Assembly: GCF_001424835.1 (NCBI RefSeq)
Contig: NZ_LMCQ01000012.1
Location: forward strand, 1,755 to 65,754
Direction of reading: 5' to 3'
From: Variovorax sp. Root318D1
GTDB taxonomy: Bacteria > Pseudomonadota > Gammaproteobacteria > Burkholderiales > Burkholderiaceae_C
Length of the DNA: 64,000 bases
The notes beneath the pieces are model-generated. The model was not told the DNA's origin and did no database searches. It was given only the letters and a program-made list of their open reading frames with translations. The first letter of the stretch is position 1; every line of letters starts with the position of its first letter. Position numbers and translations under genes: made by a program. This document shows, piece by piece, positions 1 to 8,482 of this stretch.

Positions 1-660
1 GTGACCGAGACGGTGACGGACGGCGAGACGCGCACGATCACGGGCGGAGCGACCGAGACAATCACGGGCGGCGAGACGCGCACGGTGAACGGTGGCATCG
101 TCGAAACGGTCAACGGCGGGATCGTGCTCACGGTCAACGGCAATACCATCCGGCTCGTGACCGGCGCGGACATCCGGATCACCGGCGCCGGGCGCATCGA
201 GATCATCAACGCGATCGACCTCAAGGTGGTGGTGGGTCCCGACCTCACCATCGTCGCGGGCCCGAAGCTGGTCTACGCGCCTACCATCGTCAACAGCACC
301 ACCGACTACACGATCAAGACGACCAACTACACGCTCAATGCCGAGATCGGCATCTTCAACACGCCCAAGAAGACGCTCAATGCGGCCAACCAGAATTGGC
401 TGATCGGTTTTCTCAAGATGCTGACCTATCACCGGCTGAAGGTTGTAGGCGTGGCCACCGACTTCTACGGATTCAAGCTGCAGTTCTCCGGCAACAACAT
501 GCAGTTCAACACTCGCTGGTTCCTGAACTGGGCGACCTACTTCTTCCTTGATGCGCCCTTCAAACTCGTCTATGCGCCGAAGAAGGTCGAGACCGGTGCG
601 GTGAGCGTCATGGGCACGCTGATGTACTGCACCAATTACTTCAAGACCCGGAAGTCATGA
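1..660 (+). CDS. vgrG: VgrG-family T6SS spike protein, C-terminal part (5' end outside window)
   Basis: This is the 3' end of a type VI secretion spike gene; the reading frame is open at base 1, so the N-terminal gp27/gp5-like part lies to the left. About 219 codons are visible. The first ~45 residues are octad repeats with paired glycines and a threonine (GGATETIT, GGETRTVN, GGIVETVN), the kind of repeat that builds the trimeric beta-prism needle. The next part (GPKLVYAP, TTNYTLNA, NTPKKTLNA) matches the C-terminal region of the complete vgrG starting at 713. After the NQNWL segment the last ~90 residues differ. That pattern fits paralogous spikes with different tips. Stop codon at 658-660, then a 52-bp gap to the next vgrG. 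Family assignment is firm because of the similarity to the downstream copy. Confidence 0.85.
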   Translation: MTETVTDGETRTITGGATETITGGETRTVNGGIVETVNGGIVLTVNGNTIRLVTGADIRITGAGRIEIINAIDLKVVVGPDLTIVAGPKLVYAPTIVNSTTDYTIKTTNYTLNAEIGIFNTPKKTLNAANQNWLIGFLKMLTYHRLKVVGVATDFYGFKLQFSGNNMQFNTRWFLNWATYFFLDAPFKLVYAPKKVETGAVSVMGTLMYCTNYFKTRKS

Positions 661-712
661 GGCGTCACACCAGGCAAGGCATGCAGAGCAACGAACCGGA
701 AGGAGACCGTCG

Positions 713-3043
713 ATGGAACGCGTCGTGAAAGTCCATTCGCCGCTGGGCGGAGATCAGCTCATGTTCCGCTCGATGCATGGCAGCGAAGGTCTTTCGCGGC
801 TGTTCGAGTTCGAGGTCGATCTGCTGAGTCCGCGGCCTTCGATCGATGCCCAGTCGGTGCTTGGCAAAGCGCTGACGCTGGAATTGCGGACGACAGGCGA
901 ACCGCGCTTCCTCGACGGGCAGGTGGTGCGCTTCTCGATGGTGGGGCGCGAAGGCGGCACCTCGCGCCACACCGTGTACCGGGCCACCGTGCGCCCGTGG
1001 CTGTGGTACCTCACCCGCTCGAGCGACAACAGGATCTTCCAGAGCAAGTCGGTGGTCGAGATCCTCGAAGAGGTGTTCGGCGACTACGGCTTTGCCTTCG
1101 AGAAGAAGCTCAGCGGCACGTACCGGTGCTGGGAATACTGCGTGCAGTACAACGAGAGCGACTTCGCCTTCGTCAGCCGGCTGATGGAGCTCGAGGGCAT
1201 CTACTACTATTTCAAGCACGAGAAGAACCAGCACACCCTGGTGCTGGCCGACGACATCGGCGCGCACGAGGCGATGCCCGGCTACGAGACCATCGACTAC
1301 TTCGCGGCCGATCGGCCGATCACCGAAGACATGGAGGTCATCGACGACTGGCAGATGACCGAAGAAGTGCGCACCGGCAGCTACACGGTGGACGACTTCA
1401 ACTTCACCACACCCAAGGGCGACCTGAGCAGCATACGCAGCCAGCCTCATTCGCACGACAACGCCGGCTACGACATGTACGAGTGGCTGGGCGAGCACAC
1501 CGACAGCGGGCAGGCAGAGCACTATGCGCGCGTGCGGCTGGAGGAGGCGCAATCGCTCGCGCAGCGCAGCAACGGCCATGCGACGGTGCGTGGCATGGCG
1601 CCCGGGCGCACATTCACGCTGCGCAATGCACCGCGCGGTGATGACAACGGCGAATACCTGATCATCTCGGTGTCGTATGCGCTGCGGGAGGGCGGTTACG
1701 CCACCGGCAGCGCGCCGGGCAGCTACGGATTCGGCTTTGTCGCGCAGCCGGCCACCAACCCGTTCCGCGCGCCGCGCCAGACGCCCATGCCCCGTACCAG
1801 TGGCCCGCAGACTGCGACCGTGGTGGGCCCCGAGGGCGAAGAAATCTGGACTGACCAGTACGGGCGCGTCAAGCTTCAGTTCCACTGGGACCGCGCAGGC
1901 CTCGGAAACGAAAACAGTTCGAGCTGGGTGCGGGTTTCGCAAGCCTGGGCCGGCGAGGGCTTCGGCACCGTCCACCTGCCGCGCATCGGCCAGGAAGTGG
2001 TGGTCGACTTCATCGGTGGGCACATCGATCGCCCCATCGTCGTCGGCCGCGTCTACAACGCGGACCAGATGCCACCGTTCGACCTGCCGGGCGAGGCAAC
2101 CAAGAGCGGCATCGTCTCGCGATCGAGCAAGGGCGGCGCGGTTGCCAATGCCAATGCGATCCTCTTCGAGGACGCGATGGGCGCCGAGCGAGTGCTGCTG
2201 CATGCGGAGCGCAACTTGGACGTGGAGGTGGAGGGCGACGAAACGCATACCACGAACAAGACACGCACGACGCTGATCAAGGGGCACGAGTCGTCGACCT
2301 TCGAAGCGGGCGAGGAGCGGCACATCACCAGCGGGGCGGTAGAGACGATCGACGGCGGCGAGGAGCGCACGGTGACCGGTGGCGCGACCGAGACAGTGAC
2401 GGATGGGGAGACGCGCATGATCTCCGGCGGCGCGACCGAGACGATCTCGGGGGGGGAGACGCGCTTGGTTGACGGCGGCATCGTCGAGACCGACAACGGC
2501 GGTGTAATCGTGACCATCAACGGCACCGTGCTGCGCCTCGTCAGCGGCGCGGATATCCGCATCACCGGCAGCGGCCGGGTGGAAATCATCAATGCAGTCG
2601 ACATCACCCTGGTGCAGGGACCGAAGCTGAAGACCGTGCTGGGACCAAAGTTCGTCTACGCGCCCAGCATGCTCAACGTCAGCACGAACTACTCCGTCAA
2701 TACGACCAACTTCAAGCTCAATGCCACCGTCACTGTCGTCAACACGCCAGACCAAACTGTGAATTCCGATGACCAATGCTGGCTCCGCCATGTCGTGAGA
2801 GAAGGCTATCTCCACCAGATGATGCTTGTGGGAAACAGCCTTGAAAGGTTCGGCAACAAGATCCAGCTCGCACACTGGAACACACTGCTTCAAGTCGGCG
2901 CGTTCGTAAACATCTCGGGGCTCAACTGGATCCAGTCGCAGAAGAAGAGCGACGTGCCATGGACCAAGGTGAAAGCGGCGGCCGTCGCGTTACGGACCGG
3001 TATGAAGCGCAAGACAACCACCGGCGCGGAGATTGAGGCTTGA
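713..3043 (+). CDS. vgrG: Type VI secretion system tip protein VgrG
   Basis: Complete 776-residue VgrG, the trimeric spike that caps the Hcp tube and carries effectors. The start ATG at 713 follows AAGGAG. Residues ~1-350 resemble the phage gp27 hub. The gp5 OB-fold is near residues 380-450 (DQYGRVKLQFHWDR, WAGEGFGTVHLPRIGQEV). Residues ~535-600 form octad repeats (GGATETVT, DGETRMIS, GGATETIS, GGETRLVD), analogous to the VxGxxxxx octads of the T4 gp5 needle. The last ~150 residues are homologous to the truncated copy upstream up to a QCWL motif, then diverge. No known catalytic toxin motif was recognised in the tail, so an adaptor-binding role is as likely as an effector role. It is followed by a module of T6SS accessory genes. 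Confidence 0.95.
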   Translation: MERVVKVHSPLGGDQLMFRSMHGSEGLSRLFEFEVDLLSPRPSIDAQSVLGKALTLELRTTGEPRFLDGQVVRFSMVGREGGTSRHTVYRATVRPWLWYLTRSSDNRIFQSKSVVEILEEVFGDYGFAFEKKLSGTYRCWEYCVQYNESDFAFVSRLMELEGIYYYFKHEKNQHTLVLADDIGAHEAMPGYETIDYFAADRPITEDMEVIDDWQMTEEVRTGSYTVDDFNFTTPKGDLSSIRSQPHSHDNAGYDMYEWLGEHTDSGQAEHYARVRLEEAQSLAQRSNGHATVRGMAPGRTFTLRNAPRGDDNGEYLIISVSYALREGGYATGSAPGSYGFGFVAQPATNPFRAPRQTPMPRTSGPQTATVVGPEGEEIWTDQYGRVKLQFHWDRAGLGNENSSSWVRVSQAWAGEGFGTVHLPRIGQEVVVDFIGGHIDRPIVVGRVYNADQMPPFDLPGEATKSGIVSRSSKGGAVANANAILFEDAMGAERVLLHAERNLDVEVEGDETHTTNKTRTTLIKGHESSTFEAGEERHITSGAVETIDGGEERTVTGGATETVTDGETRMISGGATETISGGETRLVDGGIVETDNGGVIVTINGTVLRLVSGADIRITGSGRVEIINAVDITLVQGPKLKTVLGPKFVYAPSMLNVSTNYSVNTTNFKLNATVTVVNTPDQTVNSDDQCWLRHVVREGYLHQMMLVGNSLERFGNKIQLAHWNTLLQVGAFVNISGLNWIQSQKKSDVPWTKVKAAAVALRTGMKRKTTTGAEIEA

Positions 3044-3071
3044 AGCGGGCCTCCGCCGAAAGGAGCCCCTA

Positions 3072-3503
3072 ATGGGTTGGCTCGACATCGTCGGCCCGAT
3101 CGTGGGTGTTGTCGTGATGGGCTCCGTCATCCTCGTGACTTCAATGCTCGCGCGCAGCGCTTTGTCGACGGAGTCTCTTCATGCGAAGGAAGAGAAGGTC
3201 TGGGAGCAACTCAAGGTCCAGGGCCTGCGCGCCGAGGCCGACATCCTGGTGCTGGCTCGGCCGAGCAATCGACTCGTGGTCTGGAGAAACGGCTCGCCGA
3301 GCATGGCGGCGGCGGAGTTGCGTGTGCGATACCGCGACGAGGCTGGCGTGACGCACGAGGCCAGCGTGAAGACCTTCATCGACGAGGAACTGCTCGCCAA
3401 TTTCAGCATCGGCAAGAAGGTGGCGATCGTGTACACGGACGACGATCCCGAGCGGATCGCCATCGATCGCGAACGGGCCCAGGTAGCCTTTGTGACCCTA
3501 TGA
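3072..3503 (+). CDS. Small membrane-anchored protein of unknown function, vgrG-associated
   Basis: 143 residues. ATG 3072 is chosen because AAAGGAG lies just upstream; an in-frame codon at 3033 would overlap the vgrG stop. Residues ~5-27 form one hydrophobic segment (IVGPIVGVVVMGSVILVTSML), followed by a charged stretch and a small beta-rich soluble domain (LRVRYRDEAGVTHEASVKTF, KKVAIVYTDDDPERIAI). That domain resembles DUF3592-type small membrane proteins, but the assignment is weak. The gene sits between vgrG and the DUF2169 gene, and its stop overlaps the next start (ATGA at 3500-3503), so translation is probably coupled. Topology is likely one TM helix with the domain facing the periplasm or cytoplasm. 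A role as an immunity or assembly protein is only a guess from position. Confidence 0.8.
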   Translation: MGWLDIVGPIVGVVVMGSVILVTSMLARSALSTESLHAKEEKVWEQLKVQGLRAEADILVLARPSNRLVVWRNGSPSMAAAELRVRYRDEAGVTHEASVKTFIDEELLANFSIGKKVAIVYTDDDPERIAIDRERAQVAFVTL

Positions 3504-6175
3504 AGATCATCAAACCCTTGCGGCTGGCGATGCTCACTCGCCCGTTCACCAACGACCAGCGCCACTGGCTGGCGGTGACCGTCATCGCCATGACCGACAC
3601 GCTGGGCCGCGACGCCCGGCTCATTCCCGAGCCGCATTGCTGGCAGACCTTCGGTGAAGAGCTCGGCGGCGAAGCGCCGTTCGACCTCGCGATGCCCAAG
3701 GCGAGGCCGGAGTTCCTCGTCAGCGGCCAGGCGTACACCGCCCATCAGGACGATAAGACGCAGTGCGCCGTGAGCGTGCGCCTCGGGCCGAAGCGCAAGG
3801 ACCTGCTGGTTTTCGGCAACCGCTTCTGGAACGACGGCCGCGCGAGCCCCCCCCAGGCCTTTGATTCGCTGCGTATCGACTGGCGCCACGCCTACGGCGG
3901 CCCCGCCTTTGCGGAGAATTCCATCGGCATCGGGCACGGCAAGGAGCAAGTCAACGGCCTGGACGTTCGCCTTCTGCCCAACGTCGAGCATCCCGCCGGG
4001 CGGGTGCATCGGCCTGATCAAGCCACGGTGCCCGCGGGCTTCGGCCCCGTGGACCTCCAGCGGCCCTCGCGCGCGAACCGGCTGGGCCGGCAGTACGACG
4101 AACACTGGCAGCAGCACCTGTTTCCTGGATTCGCCAAGGACATGGACTGGCACTACTTCAACGCGGCACCCGAAGACCAGTGGCTGGCGCCCGAGGACGG
4201 CGATATCGCGGGCGCCGACTTCGAGATCTGGAACATGCATCCCGACCACCCCGTCCTGCGCGGCAAGGTGCCGGACTGGCGCGCGCGCTGCATCGTCGTG
4301 CGCGGCCCTATCAACAGCCTGACGCTTGCCGAGGGAACGCTCGACGACGTGCCGATGCGCCTGAGCACGGCTTGGTTCTTTCCCCATCTTGAACGCATGA
4401 GCCTGATCTATCACGGCGTCATTCCGGTCGGACAGGACGATGCCGCCGATATCACCCACGCGATGATCGCGATGGAGGATGCGGCGCAACCGCCGCGGGA
4501 CCTGGCTGCCTGGCGCGACCTGCTATCGCTGCGCTGTGAGTCCGAGGACCGCGCGCTCTACGGCATGTTCGACGAACTGCTGATGCCCGAGTCCATCATC
4601 GGCCCGTGGCCGGAGGTCGACGCGCAGTTCGAGGACTCTCCATTGCGCCGGAACATGAAGGTGCGCGCGGCGCTGGAGCGTGAGAAGGCAAGAGGCGAAC
4701 TCCGGGCGGCCGGCTTCGGCCCTGCTGACGATCCGCTGCCCGACTCGCCCATGGAGAAGTTGCCGACCTCGCTGCGTGAGCTGCCTGCCTATATCCAGAA
4801 GGGCAAGGACATGATCGAGGAGCAGCGCCAGAAGCTCGAGGAAGGGCGCAGGGCGATCGGCGAGGCGGCGCAGGCTAATGCCGTGCATTCGCGCCAGGCC
4901 GGCTTCGACACCTCCAAGCTGGTGGAGCGCGCCGAGGAACTGCAAAAGAAGGGGCCCCCGAAGGCCGAGGATTGGGCCAGGATCGAATCCATGCTCCGCC
5001 GTACGGAAGGTGGCGGCTATGCACCGTCCGCGCAGCAGGTGGAGCAGATGCGCAAACTGATTGAGACCTCTCGGGCCACTCTGCTGGAGAGCTACCGTCG
5101 CACCGCCCACATGCAGGACGCGGCCGATGCGATGACGCCCGAGCAGGCGCAGCGCGCGCGCGCCGACGTCGAGCGCATTCTCGCCGGCACACGGGACTTT
5201 TCCGATCTCGACCTGACCGGCGCAGACCTGTCGAACATGGATTTGCGCAACGCGCGCTGGCATCGCGCGTTGCTGGAGAGCGCCGATTTGAGCGGCAGCG
5301 TGCTCGACAACGGCGACATGCAGGATGCCGTGCTCACGCGCGCGCGCCTAGAGGGAACATCCCTGCGCGGCGTCAACCTGGCGCTTTGCAATTTCGCGCT
5401 GGCCCGGTGCAGCCGCGCCGACTTCACCGGTGCGTCCTTCAACGAGACCGTGCTCGCGGGTTTCGCCGCCGAGAGCTGCGACTTCACGCAGGCCGAGATG
5501 GCGGAGCTCGATCTCCCGGAGGCCACGCTGACCGGGTGCAGTTTCGAGCGAGCCCGATTATCGGTGGTGACCTTCGACGAGGGCAGCATGCTGAGCGGGC
5601 TGCGCTTCACCGATGCCCATCTGCATAAGGTGGCGTGGATCGAATGCAAGGTTGCCGACTTGGCGTTTTCGGGTGCCCATCTCGACACCTGTGACTGGAC
5701 CGAGACCGACTGCAGCAACCAAGTCGACTTTTCGGATGCTAGTGTGCTCAGCACTTGCTTCGTGGACGAAAGCCATCTGAGCGGCGCCAACTTCCAGGGC
5801 GCTGTGCTGATCGACTGCAACCTGCGCGAGATCAACATCGATGGCGCCGATTTCCGCGATGCCCGCCTGGACAACACCGACTTTTCGGATGCCTCGATGC
5901 GCGGCGCCATGCTCGCGGGCGCGGATGCGAGCGGCGCCATGTTCGTGCGCACCGATCTCACGGGCGCCTCGCTGATCGATGCCAACCTCATCGATGCCGA
6001 CCTGCAGAAGGCGATCCTGGTGGCGGCGGACTTTCATCGCGCCAACCTGTTCATGGCCGACTTGTCTCAGTGCCTGATCGACGACACGACGCGCTTCGAC
6101 GAGGCCTACACCCTGCAGGTGATCACCACGCCCCGGCGCAGGGAGAAAGAGCAAGTGCAGAAGGTCGTGCAATGA
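3500..6175 (+). CDS. DUF2169 domain and pentapeptide-repeat protein, T6SS accessory
   Basis: 891 residues, starting at ATG 3500, which overlaps the preceding stop. Residues ~1-300 look like DUF2169, a domain almost confined to T6SS cargo loci (for example WLAVTVIAMTDTLGRDARLI, then DSLRIDWRHAYGGPAFAENS). A charged, probably coiled-coil region follows (~residues 415-560, rich in E, K, Q, R). Residues ~565-860 are A(D/N)Lxx-type pentapeptide repeats (DLTGADLSNMDLRNA, GADFRDARLDNTDFSDAS) that should fold as a right-handed quadrilateral beta-helix. No signal peptide. Its function is not established; DUF2169 proteins are thought to help load or fold VgrG-linked cargo. The 3' end overlaps the next pentapeptide gene by four bases, making a coupled operon. 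Confidence 0.88.
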   Translation: MKIIKPLRLAMLTRPFTNDQRHWLAVTVIAMTDTLGRDARLIPEPHCWQTFGEELGGEAPFDLAMPKARPEFLVSGQAYTAHQDDKTQCAVSVRLGPKRKDLLVFGNRFWNDGRASPPQAFDSLRIDWRHAYGGPAFAENSIGIGHGKEQVNGLDVRLLPNVEHPAGRVHRPDQATVPAGFGPVDLQRPSRANRLGRQYDEHWQQHLFPGFAKDMDWHYFNAAPEDQWLAPEDGDIAGADFEIWNMHPDHPVLRGKVPDWRARCIVVRGPINSLTLAEGTLDDVPMRLSTAWFFPHLERMSLIYHGVIPVGQDDAADITHAMIAMEDAAQPPRDLAAWRDLLSLRCESEDRALYGMFDELLMPESIIGPWPEVDAQFEDSPLRRNMKVRAALEREKARGELRAAGFGPADDPLPDSPMEKLPTSLRELPAYIQKGKDMIEEQRQKLEEGRRAIGEAAQANAVHSRQAGFDTSKLVERAEELQKKGPPKAEDWARIESMLRRTEGGGYAPSAQQVEQMRKLIETSRATLLESYRRTAHMQDAADAMTPEQAQRARADVERILAGTRDFSDLDLTGADLSNMDLRNARWHRALLESADLSGSVLDNGDMQDAVLTRARLEGTSLRGVNLALCNFALARCSRADFTGASFNETVLAGFAAESCDFTQAEMAELDLPEATLTGCSFERARLSVVTFDEGSMLSGLRFTDAHLHKVAWIECKVADLAFSGAHLDTCDWTETDCSNQVDFSDASVLSTCFVDESHLSGANFQGAVLIDCNLREINIDGADFRDARLDNTDFSDASMRGAMLAGADASGAMFVRTDLTGASLIDANLIDADLQKAILVAADFHRANLFMADLSQCLIDDTTRFDEAYTLQVITTPRRREKEQVQKVVQ

Positions 6176-7299
6176 CGCCCAAGCAGTTGGAGGCCACGAT
6201 CAAGCAAGGCCAGGAGATCATCGATGCGGACCTGCAGGGCATGGATTTGCGCGGACTCGATCTTTCGGGCGGCCTCTTCATCAACACCAATCTGTCGGGC
6301 GCCGACCTGACCGGCGCGCAGATCAACGGCAGCCAGTTCGACGGCTGCCGTCTTGCGGGCGCCACGCTTGACCAGGCCGATGCCAGCCACTCGACCTTTC
6401 ACCGCGGCAATGCCTCGGGCGTGCGCATGACGGGCGCGACGCTGGACAACGCGGCCTTTCACGCAGTGTCGCTGTCCGACGCGCGCTTTGACGAGGGGGA
6501 GGCGGGTTTGTTAAGCTTCACGAGCTGCGACCTGAGCCGGGCCTCGTTCAGCGGACTGGTGTCGGAGATGATGGTGTTCCACGACACCCGGCTCGAGGGG
6601 ACCTGCTTCGCCGACACCCTGATGCACAAGACGACCTTCTACCAGGCGGACCTGCGCACCGCGGTGTTCGACCGCGCCCGGTTCGTCCACACGATCTTCA
6701 TCGAATCGGATCTGTCGGGGCTGGTGTTCCGGGGGCAGGAATTCGAAGGCTGCCAGTTCACCGACGCGAATTTGTCAGGTTGCGATTTCGAGGCCGCGAC
6801 GCTGGCCCAGTGCAACTTCAAGGGCGCCCGGTTCGAAGGCGCCTCGCTGCGGCGCGTGACCGCGCCCCAGTGCGTGTTCGTCGAGGCGAGGCTCGAGGGC
6901 GTGGCCTTCAACGGCGGCAATTGCATGCAGAGCGTCTGGGCCGATGCACGGCTAGCGGGCGCGGACCTGTCGGGCGCCATCCTCGAGCAGTGCGTCTTCC
7001 ACCGCGCGCACTGTAAAGGCACCGACTTCTCGTCATCGCAGCTGGCCTATGCGGACTTCTCCTACGCCGATCTGAGCGATGCGCAGTTCCGCGACGCTAC
7101 CTTGCTGCGCACCAGAATCCATCGCGCGCTGCTCGAGGGCACGCATTTCTCCGACCGCGGCGGCCTGCTGCTCAAGGACCAGGCACTCTTCGATGCCGAG
7201 GAGGTCTCGGCCCGGCGTCCGGCGCATCGCGATCCCCCCAGGAAGAAGGCTTCGGCCGAGCATTTTCCAAACCCGATCGCCCCGAAAGACTCCACATGA
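6172..7299 (+). CDS. Pentapeptide-repeat protein, T6SS accessory
   Basis: 375 residues; ATG 6172 overlaps the TGA of the upstream gene (ATGA). Nearly all of residues ~17-320 are pentapeptide repeats (DLQGMDLRGLDLSGG, SGADLTGAQINGSQF), predicting a long right-handed beta-helix rod. The last ~45 residues are basic and proline-rich, not repetitive. It resembles the C-terminal half of the preceding DUF2169 fusion, so one may have arisen from the other by duplication. No enzyme motif and no export signal. The mimicry of DNA known for some pentapeptide proteins (Qnr, MfpA) cannot be inferred here; context argues for a role in the VgrG/PAAR cargo module. Stop overlaps the next start. Confidence 0.87.
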   Translation: MTPKQLEATIKQGQEIIDADLQGMDLRGLDLSGGLFINTNLSGADLTGAQINGSQFDGCRLAGATLDQADASHSTFHRGNASGVRMTGATLDNAAFHAVSLSDARFDEGEAGLLSFTSCDLSRASFSGLVSEMMVFHDTRLEGTCFADTLMHKTTFYQADLRTAVFDRARFVHTIFIESDLSGLVFRGQEFEGCQFTDANLSGCDFEAATLAQCNFKGARFEGASLRRVTAPQCVFVEARLEGVAFNGGNCMQSVWADARLAGADLSGAILEQCVFHRAHCKGTDFSSSQLAYADFSYADLSDAQFRDATLLRTRIHRALLEGTHFSDRGGLLLKDQALFDAEEVSARRPAHRDPPRKKASAEHFPNPIAPKDST

Positions 7300-8009
7300 T
7301 GACTGACTCTCATGCACCGCAAGGCACCGCCGCGGCGAACGCGCAGCGCCCGAGCGTAGCCGTTGCAGCGAGACATGCGCCCGGATCAGGCGCGGTGAAC
7401 GCGCTGGGCACGGTCACCGCCATCCTTCCGGGCGGCATCCACAGCGTGCAGGGCGATGGACGCACGCTGCGTTGCCTGCGCGCCGCCAGTTGCCTGCTGC
7501 GGCCCGAGATCGGCGACACCGTGCTGGTCAGCGGCCCCGACGAGCAACGCCTCTATTTGACGGCCGTGGCCGAGCAAGCCGACGCGCGCATGGCACGCAT
7601 CGACGTCGCGGGCGATCTGACGCTGGCCTCCGAACACGGCGCGGTCCGGCTGCACAGCACCACCGAACTCCAGTTGCGCGGCGACAAAGTCGTGGACATG
7701 CGCACCGCACAGTTGCGCATTGGTGCGCAATCCGCCGACTGCCAGGTCGGACGGATGAGCTACCAGGGCGAGGAGGCGCGCGCCACGGTACTGAACATCC
7801 GGATCGTCGGGCGCGTTTATGAGGCCATCGTGGACCGACTGATCCACCTGAGCAAATCGGCCTTCCGCATGACGGAGGGCCTGGAGCAACTGCAGGCGGG
7901 ACAGATCGACTACAAGGCGAGCGAGACCGCGCGCGTGCATGGACGCAATACGGTGGTGACCGCCAAGGACCTGATCAAGGCGGACGCCAAGCAGATCCAC
8001 ATGGGGTGA
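7296..8009 (+). CDS. DUF3540 domain protein, T6SS accessory
   Basis: 237 residues; start ATG 7296 (or 7299) overlaps the preceding stop. The segment from about residue 30 (GTVTAILPGGIHSVQGDGR, LRPEIGDTVLVSG) reads as a compact beta-rich domain like the OB-like DUF3540 family, which recurs beside DUF2169 and DUF4150 genes in proteobacterial T6SS cargo loci. The C-terminal half has beta-rich sequence (DLTLASEHGAVRLHSTTEL, KVVDMRTAQLRIGA) resembling VgrG-like needle repeats, so it may sit next to the spike. The biochemical role is unknown. It is followed after 37 bp by the PAAR-like gene. Confidence 0.82.
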   Translation: MMTDSHAPQGTAAANAQRPSVAVAARHAPGSGAVNALGTVTAILPGGIHSVQGDGRTLRCLRAASCLLRPEIGDTVLVSGPDEQRLYLTAVAEQADARMARIDVAGDLTLASEHGAVRLHSTTELQLRGDKVVDMRTAQLRIGAQSADCQVGRMSYQGEEARATVLNIRIVGRVYEAIVDRLIHLSKSAFRMTEGLEQLQAGQIDYKASETARVHGRNTVVTAKDLIKADAKQIHMG

Positions 8010-8046
8010 ACCAGAACCCCGAAACTTCAACGAAGGAGATGCCGAA

Positions 8047-8430
8047 ATGTTTTTTGCCTGCCAGGGGCCCAGCCTCGATGTCGGGTTCCCGGACGTCTGC
8101 AAGACGCCCGCGATCCCGTTCCCTCACGTGGACTTGGGGCTGGGTTTCATGGCCATTCCCAACGTCACCAACATCCTGTGGATGTGCATGCCTGCGCACA
8201 ACAAGAAGACCAAGATCCCGCTGACCTTCGGCGACAGCGCCGGCATCGGCTTGGGCGTGCGCAGGCCCAGGGTGATGGGCTACTCCAAGAAAATCACGGC
8301 GTCCAACACCTTCCTGATCAAGGGTTCGCCGGCGACGCGCCTCACCAGCCTTACGCAGCAGAACGGCGGCAATTCCCCCGGGGCTCTGCTGACGCCGCCG
8401 CAAACCAAGTGCGTCGATCTCTGCGCGTGA
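8047..8430 (+). CDS. DUF4150 PAAR-like protein, T6SS spike tip
   Basis: 127 residues. ATG 8047 is preceded by GAAGGAGATG. The sequence follows the DUF4150/PAAR-like pattern: an N-terminal FPDVCKTPAIPFPHVDLG, a central MPAHNKKTKIPLTFGDSAG and a C-terminal FLIKGSPATRLTS and PGALLTPPQTKC. PAAR proteins form the conical metal-stabilised tip on VgrG and often carry effectors; this copy ends right after the fold, so it has no fused toxin. It closes the rightward cargo module and is convergent with pppA. Confidence 0.88.
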   Translation: MFFACQGPSLDVGFPDVCKTPAIPFPHVDLGLGFMAIPNVTNILWMCMPAHNKKTKIPLTFGDSAGIGLGVRRPRVMGYSKKITASNTFLIKGSPATRLTSLTQQNGGNSPGALLTPPQTKCVDLCA

Positions 8431-8440
8431 AAGGCTGAGT

Positions 8441-8462
8441 CCGTCCGGCTCGATGCGGACGG
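8441..8462. terminator. Perfect hairpin between convergent genes, possible terminator
   Basis: CCGTCCG (8441-8447) and CGGACGG (8456-8462) form a 7-bp perfect stem with an 8-base loop in the 52-bp gap between the convergent DUF4150 and pppA genes. There is no clear T-run on either strand, so it may be a transcript-end stabiliser rather than a classical intrinsic terminator. Confidence 0.45.
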
Positions 8463-8482
8463 GCGCGGCGAATGCCCGTCGC

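Noticed and set aside
2320-2520. Regular ~24-bp repeats in vgrG that might suggest a CRISPR-like array
   Set aside because: They are in-frame octad protein repeats without unique spacers.
665-2893. Long open frame antisense to vgrG (742 codons)
   Set aside because: It is a GC-rich shadow of vgrG: Arg/His/Ala/Val-heavy composition, no recognised domain, and the opposite strand has a clear VgrG.
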